Assembly (NCBI GenBank): GCA_015061365.1
Contig: SUWS01000008.1
Location: 1 to 64,000 of the forward strand
Direction: 5' to 3'
DNA length: 64,000 nucleotides
Source of the DNA: Lentimicrobiaceae bacterium
GTDB lineage: Bacteria; Bacteroidota; Bacteroidia; Bacteroidales; F082
Shown here: one piece after another, positions 8,044 to 17,337 of the stretch
How positions within the stretch are numbered: the first letter of the stretch is position 1
How the letters are laid out: every line of letters starts with the position of its first letter
Notes under the pieces: model-generated
Database searches by the model: none
What the model was told of the DNA's origin: nothing
The model's input: the letters and a program-made list of their open reading frames with translations, nothing else
Translations under genes and position numbers: made by a program

Positions 8044-8935
8044 TCTTTTCTATGGCTGCTATAACCAATATTGACAATAAGAATGCTCCGATTCCGCATA
8101 ATGCAACGATAATCCATCTTACCGGAGTGGCTTTTTTGTCAGCTACAGAAGGGTAGGAAACGATGTTTGAATATGTCATTTCACCTTGTGCCTGACGTAG
8201 CTCTTCTTCATAGAACTGTCTGACATCACTATATATAGCAGTCTCTGTTGCAATCATCTCCACTAATGCAATAGCCTTTGAAATATTTCCAGAGTTATCG
8301 TTGTCGGTGTTGCCCGAAAAGAATGCTGTCGAATTTCCTTTTGAAAGATATTGGTAATTAAGTATGTTTCCTTCATCGGTTACTTTTGCAAGTTCATTTG
8401 ATAATGAGTCGATGAAATCAGTTTTTTGTTTTAACTGTCTCTCAAATGACCTTACATTTTCCCATTTTTTTGTTTTATGAATGATTTCAAATTTAACGTC
8501 GTATAAGCGAATTATCTCGTTGGCTATATTACAAGCCATCTGTGGATCTTTGTCTAAAACTTTGATTTTTACAGCGTCGTATGGCGTTTTAGAAATAGAG
8601 ATTCTGTCGTGATATTCTCCCATCAAAGCAGTTTTTGCATATTTGTAGTTTGGATCTATACCATAATGTTTCATAAGATCGAAGATTTTGATAACAGAAT
8701 CTACAATCTCTTGAGATTCCATTACCTGAAGCATCTGTTCGGTATATGTTTCATCAGAAAACTCGGACAATCCATTAGGATAGACTATTGCCTCCGATTT
8801 GTATTTTGGTGTGATAAATGATGGTCCAGAAAATATGGCACCTGCTATTGCAGCTAAAATTGTTACGACAACAATATGCCATTTCCATTTAAAAATAACT
8901 TTAAGTAAAGATTCGTTGTTAAAATATTTATCCAT
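8027..8935 (-). CDS. Wzz-type polysaccharide chain-length determinant
   Basis: 302 residues with the ATG at 8935 (MDKYFNNESLLKVIF); an upstream in-frame start would add 30 unlikely residues. There is one transmembrane helix near the N-terminus (about 20-42), a mainly helical periplasmic middle (about 45-265) and a second transmembrane helix near the C-terminus (VRWIIVALCGIGAFLLSILV). This is the topology of Wzz/PCP-1 co-polymerases that set O-chain length; there is no cytoplasmic tyrosine-kinase domain. It sits between flippase and polymerase/ligase genes. Confidence 0.85.
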   Translation of the reverse strand: MDKYFNNESLLKVIFKWKWHIVVVTILAAIAGAIFSGPSFITPKYKSEAIVYPNGLSEFSDETYTEQMLQVMESQEIVDSVIKIFDLMKHYGIDPNYKYAKTALMGEYHDRISISKTPYDAVKIKVLDKDPQMACNIANEIIRLYDVKFEIIHKTKKWENVRSFERQLKQKTDFIDSLSNELAKVTDEGNILNYQYLSKGNSTAFFSGNTDNDNSGNISKAIALVEMIATETAIYSDVRQFYEEELRQAQGEMTYSNIVSYPSVADKKATPVRWIIVALCGIGAFLLSILVIAAIEKIDIKD

Positions 8936-9063
8936 TTTAAATTTGTTTTGTTCTGAATAATAATTGATTACAATCTTCAATAAAAATTTCGTTTCAGATA
9001 AGTTTGAAACAAAAATTTTTCTCAAAGATAAGAAAATAATTGAATTAAAAGGATGTTTTGAAA

Positions 9064-10563
9064 TTATTTTTTAATGTGTTCAACTGAAGATAATAAAAGA
9101 CTCTTAAGTTCTTTAAAGTCTAACATCTTGGTTATAAATGCTAAAACAATACCGAGTCCTAACGATATAATGAAAGATGTTAACCAATACATGTCTGATG
9201 ATTTTAGAAGTGATGTTGTAGTAACTAATAAAATGATAAATGATAAGATGCTAATCCAGAATGAGATACCGAATTTTAAATTAAATATTCTTTTTGCAAT
9301 GAAGAACTGAATGGCGCAGGTCGCAAATTGTACGCATAAACTGGTCATGGCTGCGCCTTTGGCTTCAAAAACTGGTATGAAAATAAAGTTTAATGTGAGG
9401 TTGATGACTACTCCAACTGCGGCCACTATGTTTAATTGTTTAAGGTTACCATTTGCTGTGAGTAGTGTTCCAAATATGTATGTTACTGATATTGATACGA
9501 AACTTCCCATCAAAATCTTCAATATGTTTGATGATTCCGTTATTCTAAGGTTGTAACTTTCGATAGATTCATTGTCTTGAATTGTATAGAGAAGTTCCAT
9601 TAGGTTTTGACTATAGAAAATACATACAATAGCGATGATGCATGTCATGGTTAGCATCAAGCCAAATGATTGTTTTACTAAGGCCTGTAAATCTTCGCCT
9701 TTTTTTATTACTGCTGCAAATAATGGAAGTAGTATCACTGAGAATAAATATGATATGTTGTTGCCTGCATCGAAAAGTCTGTATGCTCGAGCATAAATTC
9801 CAGCTTGTATAGCAGAAATATCTTTTGGTAAAATCCGCTCTATAAGTACTGGTTCGAGCCTGTTGTAGAAACTCATAAGTAATACTAATAAGGCGTATGG
9901 AAGACTTTTCTTAATTATCATTAATACAAAAGGGAAATTGAATTTTATTGTGAGTTTTCCTGTATGTTTTAAGACAATGTATATTGCTATTATTAAGGTG
10001 ATTACGTATGATGCAGTTTGAGAATATACGAACCAATAGATATTGAAATCGCTCTTTGGAAAAATGCCTGACCATAGAAGGAAACTACATATCAATATCA
10101 TTAATACTCTGTCGAGAACAGACAATATGCTGTCTGTTTTGAATAACAATAATGCTGATATGTTTGATCTGACATATAGTACAAATGATAACAATACTTG
10201 GTTAAGTCCAACTATGGCAAGTAGTTTCATTTGTTCTGTATTGTAACCGATAGTTAATCCTATTACAAATATGATTATAAAATAAGCAACACTTAGAAAT
10301 ATTTTAGCCTGACTTATCCCTACAAAGTACTTTGATAGCAAACTATTGTTTTGTGCTATTTCCTTGCTGTTGTAGTTTGTTAGCCCTATATCGAGTATTA
10401 TATAAAAAAGGTATGAGAAGTTGAATATAGCAAGATAAGTTCCGTATGAAGCGTCACCAACAATATTCTGAACTGTTCTGTCAACACCCAAAATCCAGAA
10501 TGGTTTTACTAAAAGGTTGATAAACAATAAAAAAAGTATATTTTTTAGAAAGCGACTATTCAT
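9064..10563 (-). CDS. Polysaccharide flippase (Wzx/MATE-like, MOP superfamily)
   Basis: 499 residues, about 12-14 hydrophobic segments, starting with a motif typical of Wzx-like transporters (MNSRFLKNILFLLFINLL, then VDRTVQNIVGDASYGTY). Members move lipid-linked oligosaccharide units across the inner membrane. First gene of the minus-strand group flippase, chain-length regulator, polymerase/ligase. No glycosyltransferases are adjacent, so the sugar units must be assembled from genes elsewhere. Confidence 0.88.
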   Translation of the reverse strand: MNSRFLKNILFLLFINLLVKPFWILGVDRTVQNIVGDASYGTYLAIFNFSYLFYIILDIGLTNYNSKEIAQNNSLLSKYFVGISQAKIFLSVAYFIIIFVIGLTIGYNTEQMKLLAIVGLNQVLLSFVLYVRSNISALLLFKTDSILSVLDRVLMILICSFLLWSGIFPKSDFNIYWFVYSQTASYVITLIIAIYIVLKHTGKLTIKFNFPFVLMIIKKSLPYALLVLLMSFYNRLEPVLIERILPKDISAIQAGIYARAYRLFDAGNNISYLFSVILLPLFAAVIKKGEDLQALVKQSFGLMLTMTCIIAIVCIFYSQNLMELLYTIQDNESIESYNLRITESSNILKILMGSFVSISVTYIFGTLLTANGNLKQLNIVAAVGVVINLTLNFIFIPVFEAKGAAMTSLCVQFATCAIQFFIAKRIFNLKFGISFWISILSFIILLVTTTSLLKSSDMYWLTSFIISLGLGIVLAFITKMLDFKELKSLLLSSVEHIKK

Positions 10564-10598
10564 TACTTAATATCTCATAGATTCAATAAATCAAGACG

Positions 10599-10606
10599 TA
10601 AAGATA
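10599..10606 (-). promoter_or_regulatory. Likely -7 box for the flippase operon
   Basis: TATCTTTA on the minus strand, 35 bp before the ATG; one mismatch to TAnnTTTG. Confidence 0.35.
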
Positions 10607-10718
10607 CGCTTTTTTCTTAAATTTTATTATGATTGAGTAGATTTTATTTTTAATTTGTTTATACAATAAATAATGCAAAATGAATGTTTCTTATATAGGT
10701 ATTTACAAATATTAATTG

Positions 10719-10726
10719 TAGATTTG
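10719..10726 (+). promoter_or_regulatory. -7 box for clpS
   Basis: TAGATTTG, 19 bp before the clpS ATG; exact match to TAnnTTTG. Confidence 0.5.
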
Positions 10727-10745
10727 CAAAGGAAATTTTACCGAG

Positions 10746-11018
10746 ATGAATCAGGAAAAACAAAAATATAGCGAAGATACAATTGAATTGTTAGAAGAAG
10801 AAAAGAGTTTGTTGTTGTTGAACGATGATGTTAATACTTTCGACTATGTGATTGAGGTACTTATGAAAGTTTGTGGACATACTTTGGAGCAGGCTGAGAC
10901 TTGCGCTATGATTACTCATTACAAAGGTAAATGTACTGTAAAATCAGGCACATACGAAGAATTGGAACCTTATTATATTAGTTTGCTCAATCATCATCTT
11001 TATGCGAAGATACAATAG
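10746..11018 (+). CDS. clpS: ATP-dependent Clp protease adaptor ClpS
   Basis: 90 residues. The conserved ClpS core is present: LLNDDVNTFDYVIEVLMKV (about 24-42) with the N-D-D substrate-pocket residues, and MITHYKGKCTVKSGTYEELE (about 58-77) with the conserved His. ClpS hands N-degron substrates to ClpAP-type proteases in the cytoplasm. The gene is two bases upstream of a (p)ppGpp synthetase gene, so the two are probably co-transcribed. Length is typical. No Clp ATPase is nearby. Confidence 0.9.
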   Translation: MNQEKQKYSEDTIELLEEEKSLLLLNDDVNTFDYVIEVLMKVCGHTLEQAETCAMITHYKGKCTVKSGTYEELEPYYISLLNHHLYAKIQ

Positions 11019-11020
11019 TT

Positions 11021-13195
11021 ATGGCGGGATATACGGAAAAAGAATTAAAGATAATTGATACGGCTTATAAAATTTTCGTTCGTTCTATCAGTAAGGTGAT
11101 GGATACGGAGCAGATAGGTTTTATTGATAAAGCCTATAGACTTGCATTGGAAAAGTATGATGGTAGAAAAACAATATCTGGTGGCTTGTTTGTTCTTAGT
11201 TTGATAGAAATGGCGGATATTGCAGCTAATGAGGTGGGGTTGAGAAGTAAGACTGTTGTTGGCATCTTTCTACATAGAATAATTCGTGAATCTGATGTAT
11301 CTATTGATTATATTAGGGAAAATTTTGGTGAAAGAACAGCGTTGATAGTTGAAGGTTATGACAAGATATCTGATATTCAAATAAATACCGTATCTTTTCA
11401 ATCTGAACAGTTTAGAAAGTTATATCTGTCTCTAATTGATGATATTAGAGTTGTTTTGATTAAGATAATTCATCGTCTTTATGATATGCGTCATAGGGAA
11501 GATGTTGATGCAAAATTATTCAAACGATATCTCAAAGAGGTTAAATATCTATGTATCCCGATAGTTCATCGTTTAGGTCTGTATGAGATTAAGAAGGAAT
11601 TGGAAGAAAAGGTGATGATTTATGAAAATCCTGTAGAATTTGAGGAGATTAAGAATAAGATAAGGGTTTCCTCTACAGAACAGGAAAAACTGATGGAGAA
11701 TTTTCTTTCCCCGATTCGCAAAGCTCTTGATGATGAACATATCGATTATCATATAAAATGGCGAACGAAATCTATTCCCTCTATTTATGAGAAGATGAGA
11801 AGCAATAACCTTCCGTTTGAACAGATCTTCGATATCTTTGCGGTTAGGATTATTATTAAAAATAGTAAGCGGAATGAAGAAAAAACTGATTGTTGGCGTG
11901 TATATTCCATAGTTACAAATATTTATCAACCTAACCCGAAACGTCTGAGAGATTGGATTACGTCTCCTAAAGTATCAGGGTATGAATCGTTGCATACTAC
12001 TGTTCGTGCAAATAAGAATTGGATTGAAGTTCAGATTCGAACCGAGAGAATGGACGAGATTGCAGAGAAGGGTAGTGCGGCTCATTGGCAATATAAAGGA
12101 AAAAATAATAAGCAAACTACCGACGAATGGTTAAACCAAGTTCGTGAAATTCTCGAAAGTCCTGAATATGGAAAATTAGATGACAGATTGTCAAATAGTT
12201 GTAAGTCTGATAAAATATATGTCTTTACACCTAATGGTGATTTGAAACAATTACCTGTTGGTGCTACGGTTCTTGATTTCGCCTTTGATATTCATACTCA
12301 GGTTGGAAGTCAGTGTTCTGGAGCAAATGTCAATGGAAAATTGCAACCTATTCGTTATGTGTTAAATAGTGGTGATAAAGTTGAAATATTAACTAATAAG
12401 AAACAAGTCCCCAAGTCAGACTGGTTAAGTGTTGTAACTACAGAGAAGGCTAAAAATAAGATCAAGCGTTATCTCAAAGATCAGGAAATGAAGGAAGCGG
12501 AGATTGGTAGCGCATTGTTTTACAGACGTCTTAAGAACTGGAAGATCCCTTATACTGATAAACTTCTCAATATCATATTAAAGGAGTATAATTTGTCGTC
12601 CGGTATAGAGTTTTACCATCAGATTGCTACTGAACAGATTGATGTTATCAGACTGAAGGAGTTTATATTATCTTTAGATGATAATAAGGATAACAGATTA
12701 GAAAGAAATGAAACGGAAGCAGCTAAAGAAAAACAGTCTGAGGATAAGATAGGGGAGGTGTCGATAGGGAACAATCTTAATGACTTGGCTTTTAAGGTTG
12801 CTAAGTGTTGTAATCCTATTCCTGGAGATAATGTTATAGGTTTCATATCAATTAATGGTGGAGTTACGTTACATCGTACTGATTGTAATAATGTTAAAGC
12901 ATTAAAGAAGAATTTCCCATATAGGATTATAGATGTACGATGGAATAAGGATAATTCTGAGTTTTCTGAAGTGACAGTTAGTATTGTCGCAAATAATGAG
13001 TTAGGTTTGCTTGGTTTGGTTTCAAATGTCATCAAGGATTTGCATATAAACATCTTGAACGCAAACTTCGATACTAAAGGAAGCAGATCCGTGGCAAAAC
13101 TTGTATTACAAGTAAATAACACGAATCTGCTTGAACAATTATTACGAAAACTAAAATCTATACAAGGTGTATTAGAAGTTCGTAGAGTTTCTTGA
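11021..13195 (+). CDS. RelA/SpoT-family (p)ppGpp synthetase with degenerate hydrolase domain
   Basis: 724 residues with the full RSH layout: HD-like domain (about 25-180), synthetase (about 235-370), TGS (about 405-465), then a Cys-rich/helical region and a C-terminal ACT domain (about 650-724). The synthetase retains FDIFAVRI, GYESLHTTV and EVQIRT. The HD domain does not: the metal-binding HD is H85-R86, the following ED is ES (90-91), and the usual ADRLHNMR is IHRLYDMR. It is therefore expected to synthesise but not degrade (p)ppGpp, like RelA. A bifunctional partner should exist elsewhere. Only 3 bp separate its end from the convergent next gene. Confidence 0.88.
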   Translation: MAGYTEKELKIIDTAYKIFVRSISKVMDTEQIGFIDKAYRLALEKYDGRKTISGGLFVLSLIEMADIAANEVGLRSKTVVGIFLHRIIRESDVSIDYIRENFGERTALIVEGYDKISDIQINTVSFQSEQFRKLYLSLIDDIRVVLIKIIHRLYDMRHREDVDAKLFKRYLKEVKYLCIPIVHRLGLYEIKKELEEKVMIYENPVEFEEIKNKIRVSSTEQEKLMENFLSPIRKALDDEHIDYHIKWRTKSIPSIYEKMRSNNLPFEQIFDIFAVRIIIKNSKRNEEKTDCWRVYSIVTNIYQPNPKRLRDWITSPKVSGYESLHTTVRANKNWIEVQIRTERMDEIAEKGSAAHWQYKGKNNKQTTDEWLNQVREILESPEYGKLDDRLSNSCKSDKIYVFTPNGDLKQLPVGATVLDFAFDIHTQVGSQCSGANVNGKLQPIRYVLNSGDKVEILTNKKQVPKSDWLSVVTTEKAKNKIKRYLKDQEMKEAEIGSALFYRRLKNWKIPYTDKLLNIILKEYNLSSGIEFYHQIATEQIDVIRLKEFILSLDDNKDNRLERNETEAAKEKQSEDKIGEVSIGNNLNDLAFKVAKCCNPIPGDNVIGFISINGGVTLHRTDCNNVKALKKNFPYRIIDVRWNKDNSEFSEVTVSIVANNELGLLGLVSNVIKDLHINILNANFDTKGSRSVAKLVLQVNNTNLLEQLLRKLKSIQGVLEVRRVS

Positions 13196-13198
13196 TGT

Positions 13199-14473
13199 TT
13201 ATTCGGTCATGATTTCTATGATAACCTTGTCGGTTTCTCTCATTCCTTGGCTCGCAAGTTTACCTACGTTCTTGATGGTTTTTTCTATTCCGTCACCTAC
13301 GATTCCGTCGCCGCTACAGAAGTTCTTCTTGTTCTTGCACATATAGTAACCCATCAAACCTGAGTCAACTGCTGTTGCGATTTTAGCGGCACATGATGCT
13401 TTTGCACCGTCACAGATAACACCGGAGGTTATTGCTAATGAGTTTGATAATGTCTGTGATATTGTCTCGAAGTCTTCTCCCAACAGATATGCTACACCGC
13501 ATCCCGCTGCACAACCTGCGCTGATAGCACCGCAATATGCAGACAAACGACCGATTAATGTCTTCTGATGAATTGCTGTAAGATTTGAAACTACTAAAGC
13601 TCTGTATAGTCTATCTTCATCGATATTGAATTCTTGTGCGTAAGCTAAAACAGGCATAGATGCTGTAATGCCTTGATTACCACTTCCTGAATTTATGATG
13701 ACAGGCATCTCGCAACCATTCATTCTTGCGTCGGAACCTGCAGCTGCCCATGCTTTGGCTTTGATTCTGACGTTGTTGCTGTAGTGTGTGAGTAGGAGTC
13801 TGCCGATGTTGGCACCCCAATCATTTTTCAAACCTTCTTCAGAAATAGCTTTGTTATATTTCAACTGGCGACCAATGATTTCTTTTATGTCTTCAATATC
13901 AACGGTGTTGGCAAAATCATAAATACCTTCCATCGACAGAATTGAACGGTCTGTAAGTTCTTTCGATGGTGTCGCTATAGTATCGCTTTTAAATATAACT
14001 TCGTTATCTTTTTGAATGTGAACTATATTTGTGTGGAAATTGGCAATTCTAACAGATGCGAAGTGCTCGTTTTTATGTAATCTTACTGTGACATCAAGCT
14101 GTTCTTTTGAATCTATATGGGCGATACTCATCGGAATTTTTTCTAAAAAAGCCCTTGCTTCTTCTTTCTGTTCTTCTGTTACGCCTGCAATTACTTCCAA
14201 CTTCTTTTCAGGATTTCCGCCAATGACACCTATGGCGACAGAGGCCTTTAACCCTTTCATTCCATTTGTGTTAGGAACGATGACACTTTTAACGTTTTTA
14301 ATAATATTGCCGCTCGCTAAAATATCAACCTTATCTGGCATTCCGCCTAATACTTCTCTCGCTTTTGCTGCTGCGTATGCAAGACATATAGGTTCTGTAC
14401 AACCCATTGCTGGGACCAATTCTTCTTTTAAAATGTTGATGTACATTTCATAGCGGCTATCTGACTTATTCAT
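13199..14473 (-). CDS. L-cysteine desulfidase family protein (CyuA/YhaM-like)
   Basis: 424 residues with the ATG at 14473. The apparent upstream TTG start lies inside the -7 promoter box and is ruled out. Key segments are EELVPAMGCTEPICLAYAAA near the N-terminus, SGNIIKNVKSVIVPNT, INSGSGNQGI, and a Cys/Gly-rich C-terminal part (AYCGAISAGCAAGCGVAY, CDGAKASCAAKI). These match the UPF0597/L-serine dehydratase alpha-like family, Fe-S enzymes that release sulfide, ammonia and pyruvate from cysteine. The conserved Cys residues would bind the cluster. A serine dehydratase activity is an alternative. Confidence 0.85.
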   Translation of the reverse strand: MNKSDSRYEMYINILKEELVPAMGCTEPICLAYAAAKAREVLGGMPDKVDILASGNIIKNVKSVIVPNTNGMKGLKASVAIGVIGGNPEKKLEVIAGVTEEQKEEARAFLEKIPMSIAHIDSKEQLDVTVRLHKNEHFASVRIANFHTNIVHIQKDNEVIFKSDTIATPSKELTDRSILSMEGIYDFANTVDIEDIKEIIGRQLKYNKAISEEGLKNDWGANIGRLLLTHYSNNVRIKAKAWAAAGSDARMNGCEMPVIINSGSGNQGITASMPVLAYAQEFNIDEDRLYRALVVSNLTAIHQKTLIGRLSAYCGAISAGCAAGCGVAYLLGEDFETISQTLSNSLAITSGVICDGAKASCAAKIATAVDSGLMGYYMCKNKKNFCSGDGIVGDGIEKTIKNVGKLASQGMRETDKVIIEIMTE

Positions 14474-14497
14474 CTTATTGTTATTTTTTTGTTTTTG

Positions 14498-14505
14498 CAA
14501 ATATA
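14498..14505 (-). promoter_or_regulatory. -7 box for the cysteine desulfidase gene
   Basis: TATATTTG on the minus strand, 24 bp before the ATG at 14473. It overlaps the in-frame TTG at 14498-14500 and thereby decides the start. Confidence 0.6.
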
Positions 14506-14530
14506 CGTTTTTTATAATAATAACAAAATG

Positions 14531-16513
14531 TTAACTACCTTTTGTTATTTCCATTAATTCAATTTCTATATCACCGTTTTCTGGTGTTAGCTCAATCCAT
14601 GTATTATCTTCGCTAAACCATTTATATTGAGCTCCTATTCTAATTATATAATCGTTAACATCTTGATTGTTTGGTATTCTGATGATTAAACTTCCGTTAT
14701 TCCCTTTTGAACTTCCATAAGAAATAAACATGGTGTAAGCGTTATCCGAGAGATTCTTTGCCTTAATTAAGATGTAGTTGTTCTTTCTTGTTGTCACATC
14801 TATTGGATTGAAAGTGAATCTTTTAGTCTGATTTGACAATATTTGGATGCTATTGTCGACGAGTTGCTCTAATTTGTTTTCTTGAAGTATCGTGCTGATA
14901 CGGTTTATCATTTCAGAAGGGTAGGTGTAGCCTGTATCTAAAGCTAAAGCTTTGGTATAATACTCGATGGCTTTGTCGTAATTCTTACCTTCAAATTGGA
15001 TGTCGCCATTGGATATATATTGGTTGTATTCCGCTGATATTGCTGCTAATTTAGCTTCGTTGAGTTGTGTCGCCTCATTAAGACCTTGTGTTGCGATAGG
15101 GTCGTTTCCCTTGTATCTTAATGCTTTATTGTATTCTTTAATGGCTTCCGTATAGTTTTTGTCGTTCATGAATACTTGTGCGGCTGACATGGCTGTTGCG
15201 TAATATTCTTCCCATTTTTGTTTTTCCAATGCCAGCTGTGCTTCTATTTCCTTAATCTTAGCTTGTGCATTATCTCTCTTTTCTTTAGCTTCTGTTTTGC
15301 TTGGTATCAATTCATAAGCCTTTGTGTAATAATCTAATGCAGTATAATAATCTTCTTTAGTAATACTATTGTCGCCATTTTTGACTAATGTGTTGTATTG
15401 TGCGTTCAGCTCAATCTCTTTATTACGGTTGTTAATTGTATTTGTCAGATACTCAATTTTTTGTGTGGCAAATTCATCGCCAGGATTAGATCTTAGTGCT
15501 GCTTTGTATTTGGTTAGTGCAGCATCAATATCATTGTTGTTTTCCAATGCTTTAGCTTCTTCAATGAGGCTAAGGTATGTTTTCAAAGATAAATATTCGC
15601 TGCTATTTAAGGTCTCGTCGATTCTGTTAATCATGTCTATCGAATATGAATCCTCAGGTATAATGGCAAGTGCTTCGTTATATGCGTCTTTTGCCTTTTC
15701 GTACGATTTTTCGAGGTACAGATTATCAGCTTCGTTTATTTTTGCATTATATCTGTCCGATATGTCCTTTTTGTTTTTCAATGTGGTTAATAGTTCTTTT
15801 ATTTCAGAATCGTTTGGAAAAATCACTGATGCCTCCTCGTATTTTTCTATTGCTTCGGCATATTTCTTTCTTAAAGCAAATTCGTGACCTTCTCGTTTAA
15901 GTCTTTCGAAATTAGATCTTTGGCTGTCGTAATTCTCTTTTTTATTTTTAGCTTCGTTATATTTTTCTTTTGTTGCGGTGTGGTTGGGGTATAATTCTAA
16001 TGCAGCTTTGTACTGGAGTACAGCTTCTGTGTATTTGCTTTCCGACATGAACTTGTCTGCTGCTTTAACTATCTCGTTGAAAGAGTTGATTTTCTCTTTT
16101 TCATCATTGATGATTTGAGAAACAATCTTGATCTGTTCATTAACATATTCATCTTTAGGAAACAAAGATTTAGCTTTATTATATACGGCTAACGATTTTT
16201 CATACTCACCGTTATCGTAGTGATTGTCAGCCTCGTCAATATATTGGTAGAATATCTCCTCCTTTTCGCTTTGTTCTCTGATTTTTTGAAGTGTCTTATT
16301 CAATTTACTTTTGGCAACCGGATCGTTATCTTTGATTCGCAGTGCTTCTTGATAATAAGACTTTGCTTTTATATACTCTTGATTGTTGAATTCTTTGTCG
16401 CCGTTACTGATTAATGATTGATATGAAGGTGCTTGCTCTTGAGCAGTTAAATCAAGATCTGTAGCTGCTAATAAACTGAATGTTAATGATATAATTAAAA
16501 ATATTTTCTTCAT
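14531..16513 (-). CDS. Secreted tetratricopeptide-repeat protein
   Basis: 660 residues from the ATG at 16513, beginning with a signal peptide (MKKIFLIISLTFSLLAA). From about residue 30 to 540 it is built of TPR-like helical pairs with motifs such as YIKAKSYYQEALRIKDNDP, YTEAIKEYNKALRYKGNDP and YDKAIEYYTKALALD. The last 100 or so residues are beta-rich and end in a segment with IRIGAQYKWFSEDNTWIEL, which may be a ligand- or wall-binding domain. It probably acts in the periplasm as a scaffold. It lies 33 bp after the LolD-like ATPase gene. Specific role unknown. Confidence 0.8.
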   Translation of the reverse strand: MKKIFLIISLTFSLLAATDLDLTAQEQAPSYQSLISNGDKEFNNQEYIKAKSYYQEALRIKDNDPVAKSKLNKTLQKIREQSEKEEIFYQYIDEADNHYDNGEYEKSLAVYNKAKSLFPKDEYVNEQIKIVSQIINDEKEKINSFNEIVKAADKFMSESKYTEAVLQYKAALELYPNHTATKEKYNEAKNKKENYDSQRSNFERLKREGHEFALRKKYAEAIEKYEEASVIFPNDSEIKELLTTLKNKKDISDRYNAKINEADNLYLEKSYEKAKDAYNEALAIIPEDSYSIDMINRIDETLNSSEYLSLKTYLSLIEEAKALENNNDIDAALTKYKAALRSNPGDEFATQKIEYLTNTINNRNKEIELNAQYNTLVKNGDNSITKEDYYTALDYYTKAYELIPSKTEAKEKRDNAQAKIKEIEAQLALEKQKWEEYYATAMSAAQVFMNDKNYTEAIKEYNKALRYKGNDPIATQGLNEATQLNEAKLAAISAEYNQYISNGDIQFEGKNYDKAIEYYTKALALDTGYTYPSEMINRISTILQENKLEQLVDNSIQILSNQTKRFTFNPIDVTTRKNNYILIKAKNLSDNAYTMFISYGSSKGNNGSLIIRIPNNQDVNDYIIRIGAQYKWFSEDNTWIELTPENGDIEIELMEITKGS

Positions 16514-16546
16514 GGATATGATTTTGTATATCAACGTTTCAATTGT

Positions 16547-17215
16547 TTAATTATTGTCGGATTCACATACTATTACTCCATCTTTCATTGTTAAAATCCT
16601 GTCCGACATTTCTGCAAGTTGCGGGTTGTGTGTCACTATTACGAAAGTCTGTCCTGTTTTGTCTCTTAGATCAAAAAATAGTTGATGAAGTTCTTTGGCT
16701 GATTGTGAATCAAGGTTTCCTGAAGGTTCGTCTGCCAATATAACTGATGGATTGTTGATTAGTGCTCTTGCAACTGCTATTCGTTGTTGTTCTCCTCCTG
16801 ACATCATTGATGGCTTATGATCTTTTCTGTCAGTTAAGTTAAGATATTCAAGTAATTGTATCGCTTTTTCAGTTGCTTCTTCTTTTGAAATCCCTGCAAT
16901 GAATGCTGGTATGCATATATTTTCTAATGCTGTAAATTCTGGCAGCAGATGATGGAACTGAAAAACAAATCCAATCTTATGATTTCTGAAATCTGCGATC
17001 TTTTTCTGGTTTAATTTATTAATATCTTGATTGTCAATAATTATACTGCCTGCGTCTGCTTTATCTAATGTTCCTATGATTTGGAGTAGTGTAGATTTCC
17101 CTGCACCTGAAGCACCGACAATACTGACGACTTCGCTTTTATTAATGGTCAAATCGACACCTTTTAAAACCTCAACTTTACCAAAAGATTTGTGTATATT
17201 ACTGACTTTGATCAT
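16547..17215 (-). CDS. LolD/MacB-type ABC transporter ATPase
   Basis: 222 residues with the complete ABC set: Walker [10 protein letters not shown] (about 33-41), Q-loop FQFHH, signature [15 protein letters not shown] (about 138-152), Walker [13 protein letters not shown] and the switch His in [10 protein letters not shown]. The length and GNLD extension are typical of the LolD/FtsE/MacB group, which powers lipoprotein release or envelope transport. No permease is adjacent; the next gene is the secreted TPR protein. Membrane partners must lie elsewhere. Confidence 0.88.
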   Translation of the reverse strand: MIKVSNIHKSFGKVEVLKGVDLTINKSEVVSIVGASGAGKSTLLQIIGTLDKADAGSIIIDNQDINKLNQKKIADFRNHKIGFVFQFHHLLPEFTALENICIPAFIAGISKEEATEKAIQLLEYLNLTDRKDHKPSMMSGGEQQRIAVARALINNPSVILADEPSGNLDSQSAKELHQLFFDLRDKTGQTFVIVTHNPQLAEMSDRILTMKDGVIVCESDNN

Positions 17216-17229
17216 GACTTAAATTTGTG

Positions 17230-17260
17230 CAAAGGTAGTAATTTATTTTGAAAGATTCAA
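17230..17260 (-). promoter_or_regulatory. Promoter for the LolD-like gene
   Basis: -7 box TACCTTTG (17230-17237, minus strand) with TTG at 17258-17260, 20 bp upstream; 14 bp before the ATG at 17215. Confidence 0.6.
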
Positions 17261-17289
17261 TAATAAAAAAGAGGCAATGACGCCTCTTT
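17259..17289 (-). terminator. Terminator of the GNAT-like gene
   Basis: An 8-bp stem (17268-17275 with 17282-17289, core GAGGC/GCCTC), 6-nt loop and, on the minus strand, a T-run. It lies downstream of the gene ending at 17338 and touches the promoter of the next gene. Confidence 0.7.
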
Positions 17290-17337
17290 GAATATATTTT
17301 TTATAATTAATTTAATTCTTTAACTTTTGGTTTCTTA

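Noticed and set aside
12619..13122. 167-residue open frame antisense to the (p)ppGpp synthetase
   Set aside because: No domain pattern; wholly inside the RSH gene.
14474..14500. Longer N-terminus of the cysteine desulfidase from TTG at 14500
   Set aside because: The TTG is part of the promoter's -7 box TATATTTG; the ATG at 14473 fits.
15369..15887. 172-residue open frame antisense to the TPR protein
   Set aside because: Long Ser/Leu-rich shadow frame of a real, domain-bearing gene on the other strand.
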